Part shown: positions 57,401 to 64,000 of the stretch, in pieces | How the letters are laid out: each line of letters opens with the position of its first letter | Position numbering within the stretch: position 1 is the stretch's first letter | Assembly: GCA_964628035.1 (NCBI GenBank) | Contig: CAZVPI010000004.1 | Span: forward strand, 1 to 64,000 | DNA from: UBA2199 sp964628035 | Lineage (GTDB): Bacteria; Acidobacteriota; Aminicenantia; UBA2199 | Reading direction: 5' to 3' | DNA: 64,000 bases | The notes under the pieces: model-generated | What the model saw: only the letters and a program-made list of their open reading frames with translations | The model's database searches: none | What the model was told of the DNA's origin: nothing | Translations under genes and position numbers: made by a program

Positions 57401-57531
57401 GGACGCTGAAGGGCATCGACGCGGCCACCGGAAAGCAGAAGGTCAGCTTCTCGCCGCGCAACCGCTTCGTGCTCAGCCAGCTGGGAACCCGCTGGCAGAT
57501 GCAGCTCGGCCTGCGCTACCTGTTCAACTGA
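54421..57531 (+). CDS. Oar-like TonB-dependent receptor with carboxypeptidase-regulatory domain
   Basis: A 1036-residue outer-membrane receptor. A signal peptide (MKRTLFAVLLFCFVLPGLVTA) precedes a CarboxypepD_reg-like domain (about 25-120; VSDVDGNPVVGAVITAVHTPTG). A plug region follows (IDGAVNNDLFG; VQEFQLVIAPYDVRQGGFTGA), then a long barrel ending LGLRYLFN with a terminal Asn rather than Phe. Codons are strongly C-ending, suggesting high expression. The ligand is unknown; its place among nucleoside genes hints at nucleosides or nucleic-acid fragments, but Oar-type receptors are many and diverse. Confidence 0.9.
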   Translation: MKRTLFAVLLFCFVLPGLVTAQGMTTAAFNGMVSDVDGNPVVGAVITAVHTPTGTAYTAVSRMDGLFNIPAVRVGGPYTVTVKMEPFKTQELTGITLRLGEDRNLKFQLVLETISEEVTVIASNPIISEGRTGASQNVSTAIIETMPSIGRSFDDFARLAPQVDARGGGAFSAAGRSNRYNNIQIDGAVNNDLFGLASSGTPGLAAPISLDAVQEFQLVIAPYDVRQGGFTGASLNAITRSGTNTFAGSAYYFGRNQDFVGKGPDNKAYGTFTEKQYGFRVGGPVIKDKLFFFLSGEMGDNKVPTNYVIDDSGAANDFGGANVNKADADRFISILKNKYGYDPGGYGEGYKDVIQDNTKLFLRLDYNVSDKHRLTLRHNMVNGSRDNNPSKASSDVFPFADVYYELTNKTNSTVAQLNSTLGNNLFNEFIVNYTTIRDSRAVPDIKFPQVNVLIAGGKRLTAGTEQYSGANSLDQDIIEITDNLTWYKGKHTFTIGTHNEFFNFANVYIRNYYGYWEFNSLDDFEIGKSSRYYHDYYAANPKEKWAAKFGVAQLGLYAGDNWAVMPNLNLTLGLRLDVPIINDLPAANPAVEQIFGIKTDQAASGNLLLSPRVGFNWDVSKDKTTQVRGGIGIFSGRTPYVWISNQYSNTGMEFIRLDIRNPGFAFVPDPDNQPEGGTLGTSEVDLIDKSFTYPQVLRTNLAVDHELPWGVIGTVEFLYSKNVNEIKYQNLNLRQTGATAVGGRLLYARDVSSKFTDVIYLTNTNKGYQYSLSLQLQKNFNKQSWANVSYTYGQAKDINSGTSSQASSNFVYNPIRFDVNEPELTWSNYDVRHRIGAAISYTFNFLKNAPTSFGLFYGARSGRPYSTTYNYYDANGDRAAGNDLVYVPASLNEVIMVDDKGNTLADQNAAWNNLNAYIEGDPGLSKYRGQIVPRNASREPWTHSLDARLAQDIPVPGLKEHRLQVTLDIVNVLNLLNREWGKYQFVSNQNDTPWTLKGIDAATGKQKVSFSPRNRFVLSQLGTRWQMQLGLRYLFN

Positions 57532-57548
57532 GCGGATTCAGACCTGAA

Positions 57549-57581
57549 AAAACCCCGGCCCCGCGGCCGGGGTTTTTTTTT
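57549..57581 (+). terminator. Rho-independent terminator of the TonB receptor gene
   Basis: CCCCGGCC stem, CCGC loop, GGCCGGGG stem, then eight or more T residues. It lies about 20 bp past the stop codon. Confidence 0.93.
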
Positions 57582-57700
57582 CGGCGCACGGCCAATGGCC
57601 TACAGTGACCGGCAACCGCAATGGATCGAGTTCTCGCAATTCGCGATGTGGGACCTTGCAGCCAGGAAACTTGAAAAAACTCGTATTGTGCCGCTGCCAG

Positions 57701-57724
57701 CACAAACACCAACAACGACCCAAA
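57701..57724. repeat. Hexameric repeat tract (CACAAA-CACCAA-CAACGA-CCCAAA)
   Basis: Four 6-bp units with C at 57701, 57707, 57713 and 57719. The word matches the CACCAAC tract at 7339-7362. No clear inverted partner is seen in the gap between the terminator and pnp. Confidence 0.45.
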
Positions 57725-57798
57725 CCGATCGCTCCGGGCTGTTGCCGAACGCCGTCCACCGCGGTGGTCACGTCCCTGCCACCGGCCCTGCGCCAAGA

Positions 57799-58629
57799 TC
57801 AGGCCAGTTTGGGCATGACGAGCTCCAGCACTTTCATGAAATCGTCTTTGACCCTCTCGGCGGTCTCGGTCACCTCGCGGTGGCTGAGCGGCGTCTTCGC
57901 GATGCCGGCGGCCAGGTTGGTGATGCAGGAGATCCCAGCCAGGCGCAGCCCCAGGTGGCGGGCGCAGACGGCCTCGGGCACAGTCGACATGCCCACGGCA
58001 TCGGCGCCGAGGGCGGCCAGCATGCGGATCTCGGCCGGCGTTTCGTAGGAAGGGCCGCTCAGGGCGGCATAGACGCCGCGGCGGTCGGGCCGGCCGACCT
58101 CTTTCAGGGCGGCAGCGATGACGTCCTGGAATGCCGGGTCATAGACGGCGCTCATGTCGGGGAAGCGCGGCCCCAGGCGCTCGTCGTTGGCCCCGCGCAG
58201 GGGATTGACGCCCATCAGGTTGATGTGGTCGCGGAGGATCATCAGGTCGCCGGGCCGCAGCCCGCGGCCGATGCCGCCGGCGGCGTTGGTCAGCAGCAGG
58301 GCGGAAACCCCCAGCTTGGCCAGCACGCGCACCGGGAAGACCACATCCTCGATGGCGTGACCCTCGTAATAGTGGCAGCGTCCCTGCAGGACGGCGACCG
58401 GCGCGTCGCCCACCATGCCCAGGACCAGGCGCCCGGCATGGCCGGGGACGCCCGTCGCGGGGAAATGGGGGATCTGGCCGTAGGCGATGGCGGCCGAGGC
58501 CTCGACGCGGCCGGCGAACTCGCCCAGCCCCGAACCCAGCACCGCGCCGACCCGCGGCCGCAGCGGCGAGCCGGAGCGGATGAAGGCCACGGCCTCCATG
58601 ATTCGGTCATATTGATCCATTCGAGCCAT
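57799..58629 (-). CDS. Purine nucleoside phosphorylase
   Basis: 276-residue trimeric-type (PNP/MTAP family) phosphorylase. GAVLGSGLGEFA is the phosphate loop; GRCHYYEGH, LLTNAAGGI and LSGPSYETPAEIRMLAALGADAVGMSTVPE are the PNP signatures. The last motif, with GMSTVPE and an Asn region, favours inosine/guanosine phosphorolysis. The start MARMDQYDRI has AGGAGG 5 nt upstream; the frame before it runs through the repeat block. Confidence 0.94.
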   Translation of the reverse strand: MARMDQYDRIMEAVAFIRSGSPLRPRVGAVLGSGLGEFAGRVEASAAIAYGQIPHFPATGVPGHAGRLVLGMVGDAPVAVLQGRCHYYEGHAIEDVVFPVRVLAKLGVSALLLTNAAGGIGRGLRPGDLMILRDHINLMGVNPLRGANDERLGPRFPDMSAVYDPAFQDVIAAALKEVGRPDRRGVYAALSGPSYETPAEIRMLAALGADAVGMSTVPEAVCARHLGLRLAGISCITNLAAGIAKTPLSHREVTETAERVKDDFMKVLELVMPKLA

Positions 58630-58653
58630 AATTGCCTCCTGGACCGGGAACTC

Positions 58654-58746
58654 AGTGACAAGTAATGAGGAACGAGTGACGTGGAGATGCACTGCCGCGG
58701 CCTGTGGCTTTTTTCTTCCTTGTCGCTTGTCACTCGTCACTGTAGT
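58654..58746. repeat. Inverted pair of heptameric tracts (word AGTGACA)
   Basis: Arm 1 units begin at 58654, 58661, 58668 and 58675 (AGTGACA, AGTAATG, AGGAACG, AGTGACG). Arm 2 units begin at 58719, 58726, 58733 and 58740 (CTTGTCG, CTTGTCA, CTCGTCA, CTGTAGT). All steps are 7 bp. Arm 2 contains the xdhC stop codon. Confidence 0.8.
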
Positions 58747-59708
58747 TTCGGTTGATTCTTTACTTGAATGATCTCAGCGGCAATACTCACCGCGATCTCC
58801 TCCGGCGTGCGGCTGTGGATGGCCAGCCCCACCGGGGCATGCACCCGCTCGAGCGCGCTGCGACTGACCCGCCTGCGCCGCAGGCTGGCGAAGATGCGGG
58901 CGTTCTTGGCCGGGCTGCCCAGCAGGCCCAGGTAGCGCAGGCGCTTGCCCGCCAGCTGGGCCAGGACCTTTTCATCGGCCTGGTGGCCGTAGGTCATGAT
59001 CACCGCGTAGCTCAGCTCCCCCTCCTCGACCAGGCGGCCGACCGAGCGGAAGCTGACCACGTGCTTTTCCTGCGCCGCCTCGTTCTCCTCCAGCGTCGCC
59101 AGGCCCGGGCGGTCGTCGAGGACGCGCACGTGGAAATCGAGGCCGGTCATGATCCGCGACAGCGCCAGGGCGACATGGCCGCCGCCGATCAGGGTCAGGG
59201 TCGGCCGCTGGCCCGTCTCCTCGCAATAGGCCCAGTCGCCGGCGGGCCGCCGCTGGAAGGCCGCAGCGCCGCGCCGCCCCTTTCCGGCCTGGAACTCCAG
59301 CCCCTGGGGCGACAGGCGCAGGCGGCCGGGGCGGTTGCGCTTGAGGGCGAAGAGCAGGGAGTCGACGGCGCCGCTGTCGCCCGCGGCCAGCGGCAGCAGG
59401 GCCACCCGCTGCCAGCCCGAACAGACCATGCCCGAGCTCCCGCCGCCGCCGCCCTCGCGGTGCAGGAGCTTCAGCAGCCGCGGCCGGCCGGTGCCGCGGG
59501 CCAGGAGCTCCTCGGCCTTGTCGGCAAGGTCCTTCTCCACGGCGCCGCCGCCGATGGTTCCGCAGCGGACGCCGCGCCCGCTCACGGCCATCTTGAACCC
59601 CGGCTTGCCTGGCGACGAGCCGCCGCTCTCGACCACCCACAGCAGCATCAACGGCTCCCCGGACTGCAGGCCGGCGCGCACGAACTCCCAGAACTGGACC
59701 TGGTTCAT
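58737..59708 (-). CDS. XdhC/CoxI-family molybdenum-enzyme maturation protein
   Basis: 323 residues. The N-terminal XdhC_CoxI domain has the GTIGGGAVEKDLADKA motif. The C-terminal Rossmann domain has LIGGGHVALAL and ends APVGLAIHSRTPEEIAVSIAAEII. XdhC inserts sulfurated molybdenum cofactor into xanthine dehydrogenase-like enzymes. No such hydroxylase is in the window. The ATG overlaps the mocA-like stop (59705-59708). Confidence 0.9.
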   Translation of the reverse strand: MNQVQFWEFVRAGLQSGEPLMLLWVVESGGSSPGKPGFKMAVSGRGVRCGTIGGGAVEKDLADKAEELLARGTGRPRLLKLLHREGGGGGSSGMVCSGWQRVALLPLAAGDSGAVDSLLFALKRNRPGRLRLSPQGLEFQAGKGRRGAAAFQRRPAGDWAYCEETGQRPTLTLIGGGHVALALSRIMTGLDFHVRVLDDRPGLATLEENEAAQEKHVVSFRSVGRLVEEGELSYAVIMTYGHQADEKVLAQLAGKRLRYLGLLGSPAKNARIFASLRRRRVSRSALERVHAPVGLAIHSRTPEEIAVSIAAEIIQVKNQPKLQ

Positions 59709-60313
59709 TTCCTCCTCCTTGCCCGCAGCTCGGCGTCGGCGCGCTCCAGGTCGGGCGCCGTGTCGGCGTCGGCCAGCACCCCGTCGTCGCCGACCTCGAC
59801 GACGACGGCGCCGCGGCGGCGGACGATGTTCCCCAGGCTGGAGCCTACGGGCTCGGCCAGGATCTCGGGAACGAGGCTGGCGCCGAGAAGAACCGGATGC
59901 CCGCGCCGCCCGACGCAGGCCGGCAGCACCACGTCTCCGGCGGCTGCCAGCAGCGCCTGCAGCGTCGTTGGCCGCACCAGGGGCATGTCGCCCGGGAGGA
60001 CGAAGAAGCGTCCGGCGCTCACCCGCCGCGCCCCGGCCTGCACCGAGGAGAGCATCCCCAAGGCGTAGTCAGGGTTGAGAACCAGCTCGACGCCCGTCAG
60101 GCCGGCGACCAGGGGGGCGACCGTTTCGGCCCTGGCCCCGGCCACCACGATCACCCGACGGCAGGCGGAGGCCAGGATCTCCACCCCCCACAGGATCAGG
60201 GGCCGCCCCCCCACCGGCTCGGCCATCTTGAAGGCGCCGGCCCGGCTGGAGCAGCCGCCCGCCAGCAGGACGCCGTCAGCTGCGCCGGCCACCGTTCTCC
60301 TTCCCCGGCGCAT
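59705..60313 (-). CDS. MocA-like molybdenum cofactor nucleotidyltransferase
   Basis: 202 residues with the NTP-transferase opening GVLLAGGCSSRAGAFKMAEPVGG, then VLPGDMPLVRPTTL and GRRGHPVLLG, the signature of MocA/MobA-like cytidylyltransferases (E. coli MocA/YgfJ type). It would make the cytosine dinucleotide form of the cofactor. Start MRRGRRTVAG lies 38 bp inside the hydantoinase gene. Confidence 0.88.
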   Translation of the reverse strand: MRRGRRTVAGAADGVLLAGGCSSRAGAFKMAEPVGGRPLILWGVEILASACRRVIVVAGARAETVAPLVAGLTGVELVLNPDYALGMLSSVQAGARRVSAGRFFVLPGDMPLVRPTTLQALLAAAGDVVLPACVGRRGHPVLLGASLVPEILAEPVGSSLGNIVRRRGAVVVEVGDDGVLADADTAPDLERADAELRARRRK

Positions 60314-61679
60314 GGCCGAGCCAGCGCCCCCTGCCGGCCTCGGCGCTGAGCCGCCCTTCGGCCAGCACCACCCCGCCGCGGTGGAGCACGAAACGCGGGG
60401 CGCCGCGCAGAACCATCCCTTCGTACACCGTGTAACCGCCGCGCTGGCGCTGGCCGGCGGCCGCCACCCGCTTCTCCTCCCCGGGGTCCCAGACCACCAG
60501 GTCGGCGTCGCTGCCGGCGCGGATCGTCCCCTTGCGCGGGAACAGGCCGAAAAGCTTCGCCGGCCGCGTCGCAAGCAGGTCGACGAAGCGGGCAAGCGAA
60601 ATGCGGCCCATGAGCACGCCGTAGGTATAGAGGAGCGGCAGGCGGTACTCGACGCCGCCGACCCCCCCCGGGATGCGGGTGAAGTCGTCCTCGGCGTGCA
60701 GGCGCTTGACGGCCGAGGCGAACGGGCAGTGGTCGGTGGCGACGACCTGCACCAGCCCCGAGGCCAGACCCTGCCACAGGGCATCGCGATGCTCCGCCGC
60801 GCGCAGGGGCGGGTTCATGACCGCCTCGGCCGCCGCCTGGGCGTCGCCCCGGTAGACGGCCTCGTCCAGCAGCAGGTACTGGGGGCAGGTCTCGGCGATG
60901 GCCGCCTGCCCCTGCCGCCGCGCCGCCGCGACATGGTCCAGGCCCTGCCGCGTCGAGACATGGACCAGGTACAGGGGAACGCCGGCCAGGCGCGCCATCA
61001 GCAGGGCGCGGCCGACGGCTTCGCCCTCGGCCTCGGGGGGTCGCGAAACAGGGTGCTGGGCGGCCGAAGTCCTTCCCTCGGCGAGCAGCCTCCTCTGCAG
61101 GTAGGCGACCATGTCTCCCGACTCGGCGTGGACCAGGGTCAGGAAGCGCAGGCGGCGGGCGGCATCGAGCAGGGCGAGGAATTCGCGGTCCTCGAGGCCG
61201 ATCGTCTCCTTGTAGGCCAGGTAGGCCTTGACCGAAACGATCCCCTGCCTGAGGCAGCACTCCTCCAGCTCGCTTTCCAGCCCGTCGCGCCAGGAGGTCA
61301 CGCTCAGGTGCAGCAGGTAGTCGCAGGCGGCCTGGCGCGCCGCCTGCCGCCTCGCCGCCAGGGCGGCCGCCAGGGGCTCGCGGCGTCCGGGGGTGACGAA
61401 GTCGATGAGGGTGGTCGTGCCGCCGGCGAGCGCGGCCAGGCTCCCCGACAGAAAGTCGTCGGCCGATGCCGCGGCGGGCGTTGCAAGCTCCAGGTGGACA
61501 TGGGGATCGACGGCGCCCGGGAAGACCTCGCAGCCCGAGGCGTCGAGAACACGGTCGGCCGGTGGCGGCGCGGCGGCGGCCGGGCCGACGGCGGCGATCG
61601 TCTCGCCGTCGACGAGCACGTCGCCCGGGAAAGAGCGGCCTTCGCTGACGACGGTGCCGCCGCGGACGAGGATCTTCAC
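60276..61679 (-). CDS. Hydantoinase/dihydropyrimidinase
   Basis: 467-residue cyclic-amidohydrolase. The metal pair His60 and His62 is in AVDPHVHLE, the carbamylated Lys151 in SVKAYLAYK, with further ligands in LVHAESG and VHVSTRQG and the Asp of ATDHCPFAS. It opens cyclic amides such as dihydrouracil or hydantoins. It starts at GTG overlapping the PLP-enzyme stop (GTGA at 61676-61679). E. coli hyuA sits in a similar setting with MocA and XdhC-like genes. Confidence 0.9.
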   Translation of the reverse strand: MKILVRGGTVVSEGRSFPGDVLVDGETIAAVGPAAAAPPPADRVLDASGCEVFPGAVDPHVHLELATPAAASADDFLSGSLAALAGGTTTLIDFVTPGRREPLAAALAARRQAARQAACDYLLHLSVTSWRDGLESELEECCLRQGIVSVKAYLAYKETIGLEDREFLALLDAARRLRFLTLVHAESGDMVAYLQRRLLAEGRTSAAQHPVSRPPEAEGEAVGRALLMARLAGVPLYLVHVSTRQGLDHVAAARRQGQAAIAETCPQYLLLDEAVYRGDAQAAAEAVMNPPLRAAEHRDALWQGLASGLVQVVATDHCPFASAVKRLHAEDDFTRIPGGVGGVEYRLPLLYTYGVLMGRISLARFVDLLATRPAKLFGLFPRKGTIRAGSDADLVVWDPGEEKRVAAAGQRQRGGYTVYEGMVLRGAPRFVLHRGGVVLAEGRLSAEAGRGRWLGHAPGKENGGRRS

Positions 61680-63163
61680 CGCGAGGCCAGGGAGCGCAAC
61701 AGCCCGGTGCGCTCGTTGAAATCAACGATCATCTCGTCCCAGCGCTCCGCCTGTCCCAGCAGCCGCGGCCAAAAGCCGTGGTCGTACCACAGGCGGTTCA
61801 GGTCGGCGACCTCCTTGCCCTGCTGCTCCACCCAGGTGAAATACTTCAGGTTGTGGATGGCTTTGCGGTCGGCATATGAGAGCTCCTTGAAATGGCTGTC
61901 CGCCTGCCCCCACAGGCAGCGATCCAGGTCGCAGGCCGCCTGCCGCTCGCTGTAGGCGCCGCGCTCGTCGCGGAGCTCCTGCAGGCGCGAGGCATAGAGC
62001 TCGCTGGAATCGGTGGCCAGGGTGAAGACGACATCCTCGTGGTCCAGTTCGTAATGCTTCGCCGTCTTGACCGCCGCCAGCAGGTTGGCGATCGCCGAGA
62101 TGCCCAGAAGCGGCAGCGCGTCGACCTGCTCCCCGGCCAGCCCCAGCTCCAGGAGGCGCCGGCGCCCGGCCGGCTCGTTGAACAGGCGCAGCAGGCGCAT
62201 GCAGTCCTCGTCGTCGATGGCGGCCACGGCGTCGGTGTTGCGCACGTTGTGGATCCAGGGGACGTGCTTGTCGCCGATGCCCTCGATGCGGTGGCCGCCG
62301 AAGCCGTTCTGCAGCAGCGTCGGGCACTGCAGCGCCTCGGAGGCCACCACCCGCAAAGCCGGGAAGCGGCCGCGCAGGTAGTCGCCGGCAGCGATGGTCC
62401 CGGCCGAGCCGGTGGCCGAGACGTAGGCGGCCAGCCGCTGGCCGGGGGCGGCGACGGCCTGGAAGACCTCCTCGACGGCCGGGCCGGTGTTGCCGTAGTG
62501 CCAGACGGCGTTGCCGAACTCGTCGAACTGGTTGAAGATGACGCACTCGGGCCGGGTCTGGCGGATCTCCCAGCACTTGTCGTAAATCTCCTTGACGTTG
62601 GACTCGCAGCCCGGCGTGGCGATCACCTCGGCGCCGATATCCCTCAGCCAGTCGAAGCGCTCGCGGCTCATCAGCTCGGGCAGGATGGCCACGGCGGTGC
62701 AGCCCATGAGATAGGAGTCGAAGGCGCCGCCGCGGCAGTAGTTGCCGGTCGAGGGCCAGACCGCCTTGTGGCGGGTGGGGTCGAAGCGGCCGCTGACCAG
62801 TTGCGGCGCCAGGCAGCCGTAGGCGGCGCCGACCTTGTGGGCGCCGGTGGGGAACCACTTGCCCACCAGCAGCAGGATGCGCGCCTGCACGCCGGTCAGT
62901 TCGCCCGGCATCTCCAGGAAGTTGACGCCGGCGAACAGGCCGCCCCGGTCCCGCGGCTCGTTCTTCCAGGTGATGCGGAACAGGTTCAGCGGGTGCAGGT
63001 CCCACAGGCCGATCCCCTTCAGCTTCTCGCGCACCGCCTGCGGCACCCGGCGCGGATCGCGCTGCTGGGCGAAGGTGGGCAGGATGATGTTCCGCTCGCG
63101 GAAGCGGGCGACGGTCTTTTCCAGCACGGCGGGGTCGACGACGCGGTCGATGGGTTCGATCAT
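61676..63163 (-). CDS. PLP-dependent fold-type II lyase (TrpB/YgeX-like superfamily)
   Basis: 495 residues. The PLP lysine is Lys110 in WFPTGAHKVGAAYG, close to the TrpB pattern TGAHK. The phosphate-binding loop is SATGSAGTIAAG. WPSTGNYCRGGAFDS and a late TDSSELYASR complete a fold-type II core with an added C-terminal region. The reaction is unknown. E. coli's comparable cluster has diaminopropionate ammonia-lyase (YgeX) next to a hydantoinase, but this protein is longer and not plainly an orthologue. AGGAG lies 7 nt before ATG at 63163. Confidence 0.75.
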   Translation of the reverse strand: MIEPIDRVVDPAVLEKTVARFRERNIILPTFAQQRDPRRVPQAVREKLKGIGLWDLHPLNLFRITWKNEPRDRGGLFAGVNFLEMPGELTGVQARILLLVGKWFPTGAHKVGAAYGCLAPQLVSGRFDPTRHKAVWPSTGNYCRGGAFDSYLMGCTAVAILPELMSRERFDWLRDIGAEVIATPGCESNVKEIYDKCWEIRQTRPECVIFNQFDEFGNAVWHYGNTGPAVEEVFQAVAAPGQRLAAYVSATGSAGTIAAGDYLRGRFPALRVVASEALQCPTLLQNGFGGHRIEGIGDKHVPWIHNVRNTDAVAAIDDEDCMRLLRLFNEPAGRRRLLELGLAGEQVDALPLLGISAIANLLAAVKTAKHYELDHEDVVFTLATDSSELYASRLQELRDERGAYSERQAACDLDRCLWGQADSHFKELSYADRKAIHNLKYFTWVEQQGKEVADLNRLWYDHGFWPRLLGQAERWDEMIVDFNERTGLLRSLASR

Positions 63164-63182
63164 GGGGCGGCTCCTGCGGGGC

Positions 63183-63211
63183 ATTTTCACGCGATTGCCT
63201 GATCCTGTCAA
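63183..63211 (-). promoter_or_regulatory. Promoter of the PLP enzyme-hydantoinase-mocA-xdhC operon
   Basis: On the minus strand, consensus -35 TTGACA (63206-63211), a 17-nt spacer and -10 GAAAAT (63183-63188). The leader is about 15 nt and carries AGGAG. Confidence 0.6.
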
Positions 63212-63247
63212 TAGCTCCGAAATGAAATGGGTGGGGCTGAGGCACCG

Positions 63248-63447
63248 ATTTCCAAACGCCAAACAAATCCCCATGACCGAATGGCCCAAACCAGGGCCCT
63301 CAAAAGGCAAAAGAGACGACCGATACCCCTTAATGACTCGCTTCCACTACTATCACGAGCACTCTTTTGCTTGATTGAAAAAACAAAGTGCCCGTCAGGG
63401 GGTTGAAATTGCGAACATGAATCCAGTTGGGATTTGCTGCTTGGATT
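63248..63447. repeat. Inverted pair of heptameric tracts (word TTGGGAT/ATTTCCA)
   Basis: Arm 1 units begin at 63248, 63255 and 63262 (ATTTCCA, AACGCCA, AACAAAT). Arm 2 units begin at 63427, 63434 and 63441 (TTGGGAT, TTGCTGC, TTGGATT), inverted to arm 1. Together with two promoters they account for the 360-bp gap; nothing else is recognised there. Confidence 0.65.
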
Positions 63448-63508
63448 TCGGCGCTCTGATCGTAGCGAACGCCGCATGCCGTGCGTCCAGATCCATCCTT
63501 TCCCGTTA

Positions 63509-63517
63509 TGCTATAAT
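63509..63517 (+). promoter_or_regulatory. Leaderless extended -10 promoter of the nucleoside kinase
   Basis: TGCTATAAT, then TGCCCC and the ATG at 63524. No clear -35 box, as expected for an extended -10. Confidence 0.7.
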
Positions 63518-63523
63518 TGCCCC

Positions 63524-64000
63524 ATGGCCAAAATAACGCTGACCCTGCCCGACGGCAAGCGCATCATAGCCCGGCCGGGGCAGGACCTTCACGAGCTCTC
63601 GCGCGGCACCTCGGGCCTGGTGCTGGCGGCCCGGCTGGACGGCGACCTCGTTCCCCTCGATCTCGCGCCGGAGCACGACGCCCGGCTGGAATGGGTGACC
63701 TACGCCGAGAAGGCCGGCGTGGAGGTCTACCAGCGCAGCGCCTCCTTCATCCTGAACATGGCCGTCGCCGAGCTGTTCCGCAACACGCGCCTGGTCATCG
63801 GCCACTCGATCTCCTTCGGATTCTACTACGACTTCGCCTGCGGCATTCCGGTCAGCCAGGAGCTGCTCAACGAGATCAGCGTGCGCATGCGCGAGATCTG
63901 CCGCCGCGACCTGCCCTTCCGCCGCCGCCGGCTGGGGCGGCAGGAGGCGGCCGCCTACTTCGCCGGGAGGGCCATGAGCGACAGCCGCCGCCTGGCCGAG
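63524..64000 (+). CDS. TGS-domain nucleoside (uridine-kinase-like) kinase, N-terminal part
   Basis: The first 159 residues of a gene cut by the window edge. An N-terminal TGS domain (MAKITLTLPDGKRIIARPGQ) is followed by a threonyl-tRNA-synthetase-like domain with IGHSISFGFYYDF. This pairing is found in ThrRS and in a family of nucleoside kinases with a C-terminal P-loop. The absence of a full-length ThrRS spacing and the nucleoside context favour the kinase. The P-loop lies outside the window. Confidence 0.75.
   Translation, partial: MAKITLTLPDGKRIIARPGQDLHELSRGTSGLVLAARLDGDLVPLDLAPEHDARLEWVTYAEKAGVEVYQRSASFILNMAVAELFRNTRLVIGHSISFGFYYDFACGIPVSQELLNEISVRMREICRRDLPFRRRRLGRQEAAAYFAGRAMSDSRRLAE

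Overview
The window is one continuous stretch of GC-rich bacterial chromosome with dense gene packing. Most operon genes overlap by ATGA, GTGA or TTGA, and there is no rRNA, tRNA, CRISPR array or recognisable insertion sequence. The cell is a diderm: there are an Oar-type TonB-dependent receptor, a DUF5916 barrel, an OstA/LptD-like barrel and lipoproteins. A tungsten-type aldehyde ferredoxin oxidoreductase, the short anaerobe-type ThiC, an archaeal-type ProRS, DUF3857 transglutaminases and S9 peptidases together suggest an anaerobic or facultative member of Acidobacteriota or Candidatus Aminicenantes. That placement is inferred from gene content, not from a phylogeny.

Left part (1-34.6 kb) is mainly housekeeping. 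It holds lepA, then nadC-nadB (NAD synthesis) and a DUF5916 barrel. A leftward operon thiC-MBL-yebC-ruvC-ruvA-ruvB follows, facing the divergent addA-addB operon (double-strand break repair). Next are an RRM RNA-binding protein with a long leader, queC-queD-queE (7-deazaguanine/queuosine precursor), mntP-MFS, and purD-purE-mtaB-DUF5683-lipoprotein-LptD-like. FHA-AlkP-like and proS-pcm-DUF192 complete this part.

The region 34.6-39.2 kb is a LolA/LppX-like protein followed by two DUF3857 proteins. One has an intact transglutaminase triad; the other appears catalytically dead.

The right part (39.6-64 kb) is a nucleoside and nucleobase island. It contains cytidine deaminase, deoxyribose-phosphate aldolase, a tungsten AOR and a MoaD-like protein in one operon. 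It also has pyrimidine-nucleoside phosphorylase with a YjjG-like nucleotidase, a NupC nucleoside transporter, adenosine deaminase, a purine phosphoribosyltransferase, uridine kinase and purine nucleoside phosphorylase. A translationally coupled operon then encodes a PLP enzyme, a hydantoinase/dihydropyrimidinase, a MocA-like nucleotidyltransferase and XdhC. A TGS-domain nucleoside kinase runs off the end. A PAS hybrid kinase, an S9 peptidase and the TonB receptor are interleaved. Read together, imported nucleosides are deaminated, phosphorolysed and split; the acetaldehyde made by DeoC could be oxidised by the co-transcribed AOR.

Two genome-style signals stand out. First, seven operons have a -10 box exactly 6 nt upstream of the start codon, usually with a -35 box 17-18 nt further up, which predicts leaderless mRNAs. 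Second, many intergenic spacers carry degenerate tandem repeats with a period of 7 bp (sometimes 6 bp), usually as an inverted pair at the two ends of the spacer. Each spacer has its own repeat word, and some arms run through the stop codons of the flanking genes.
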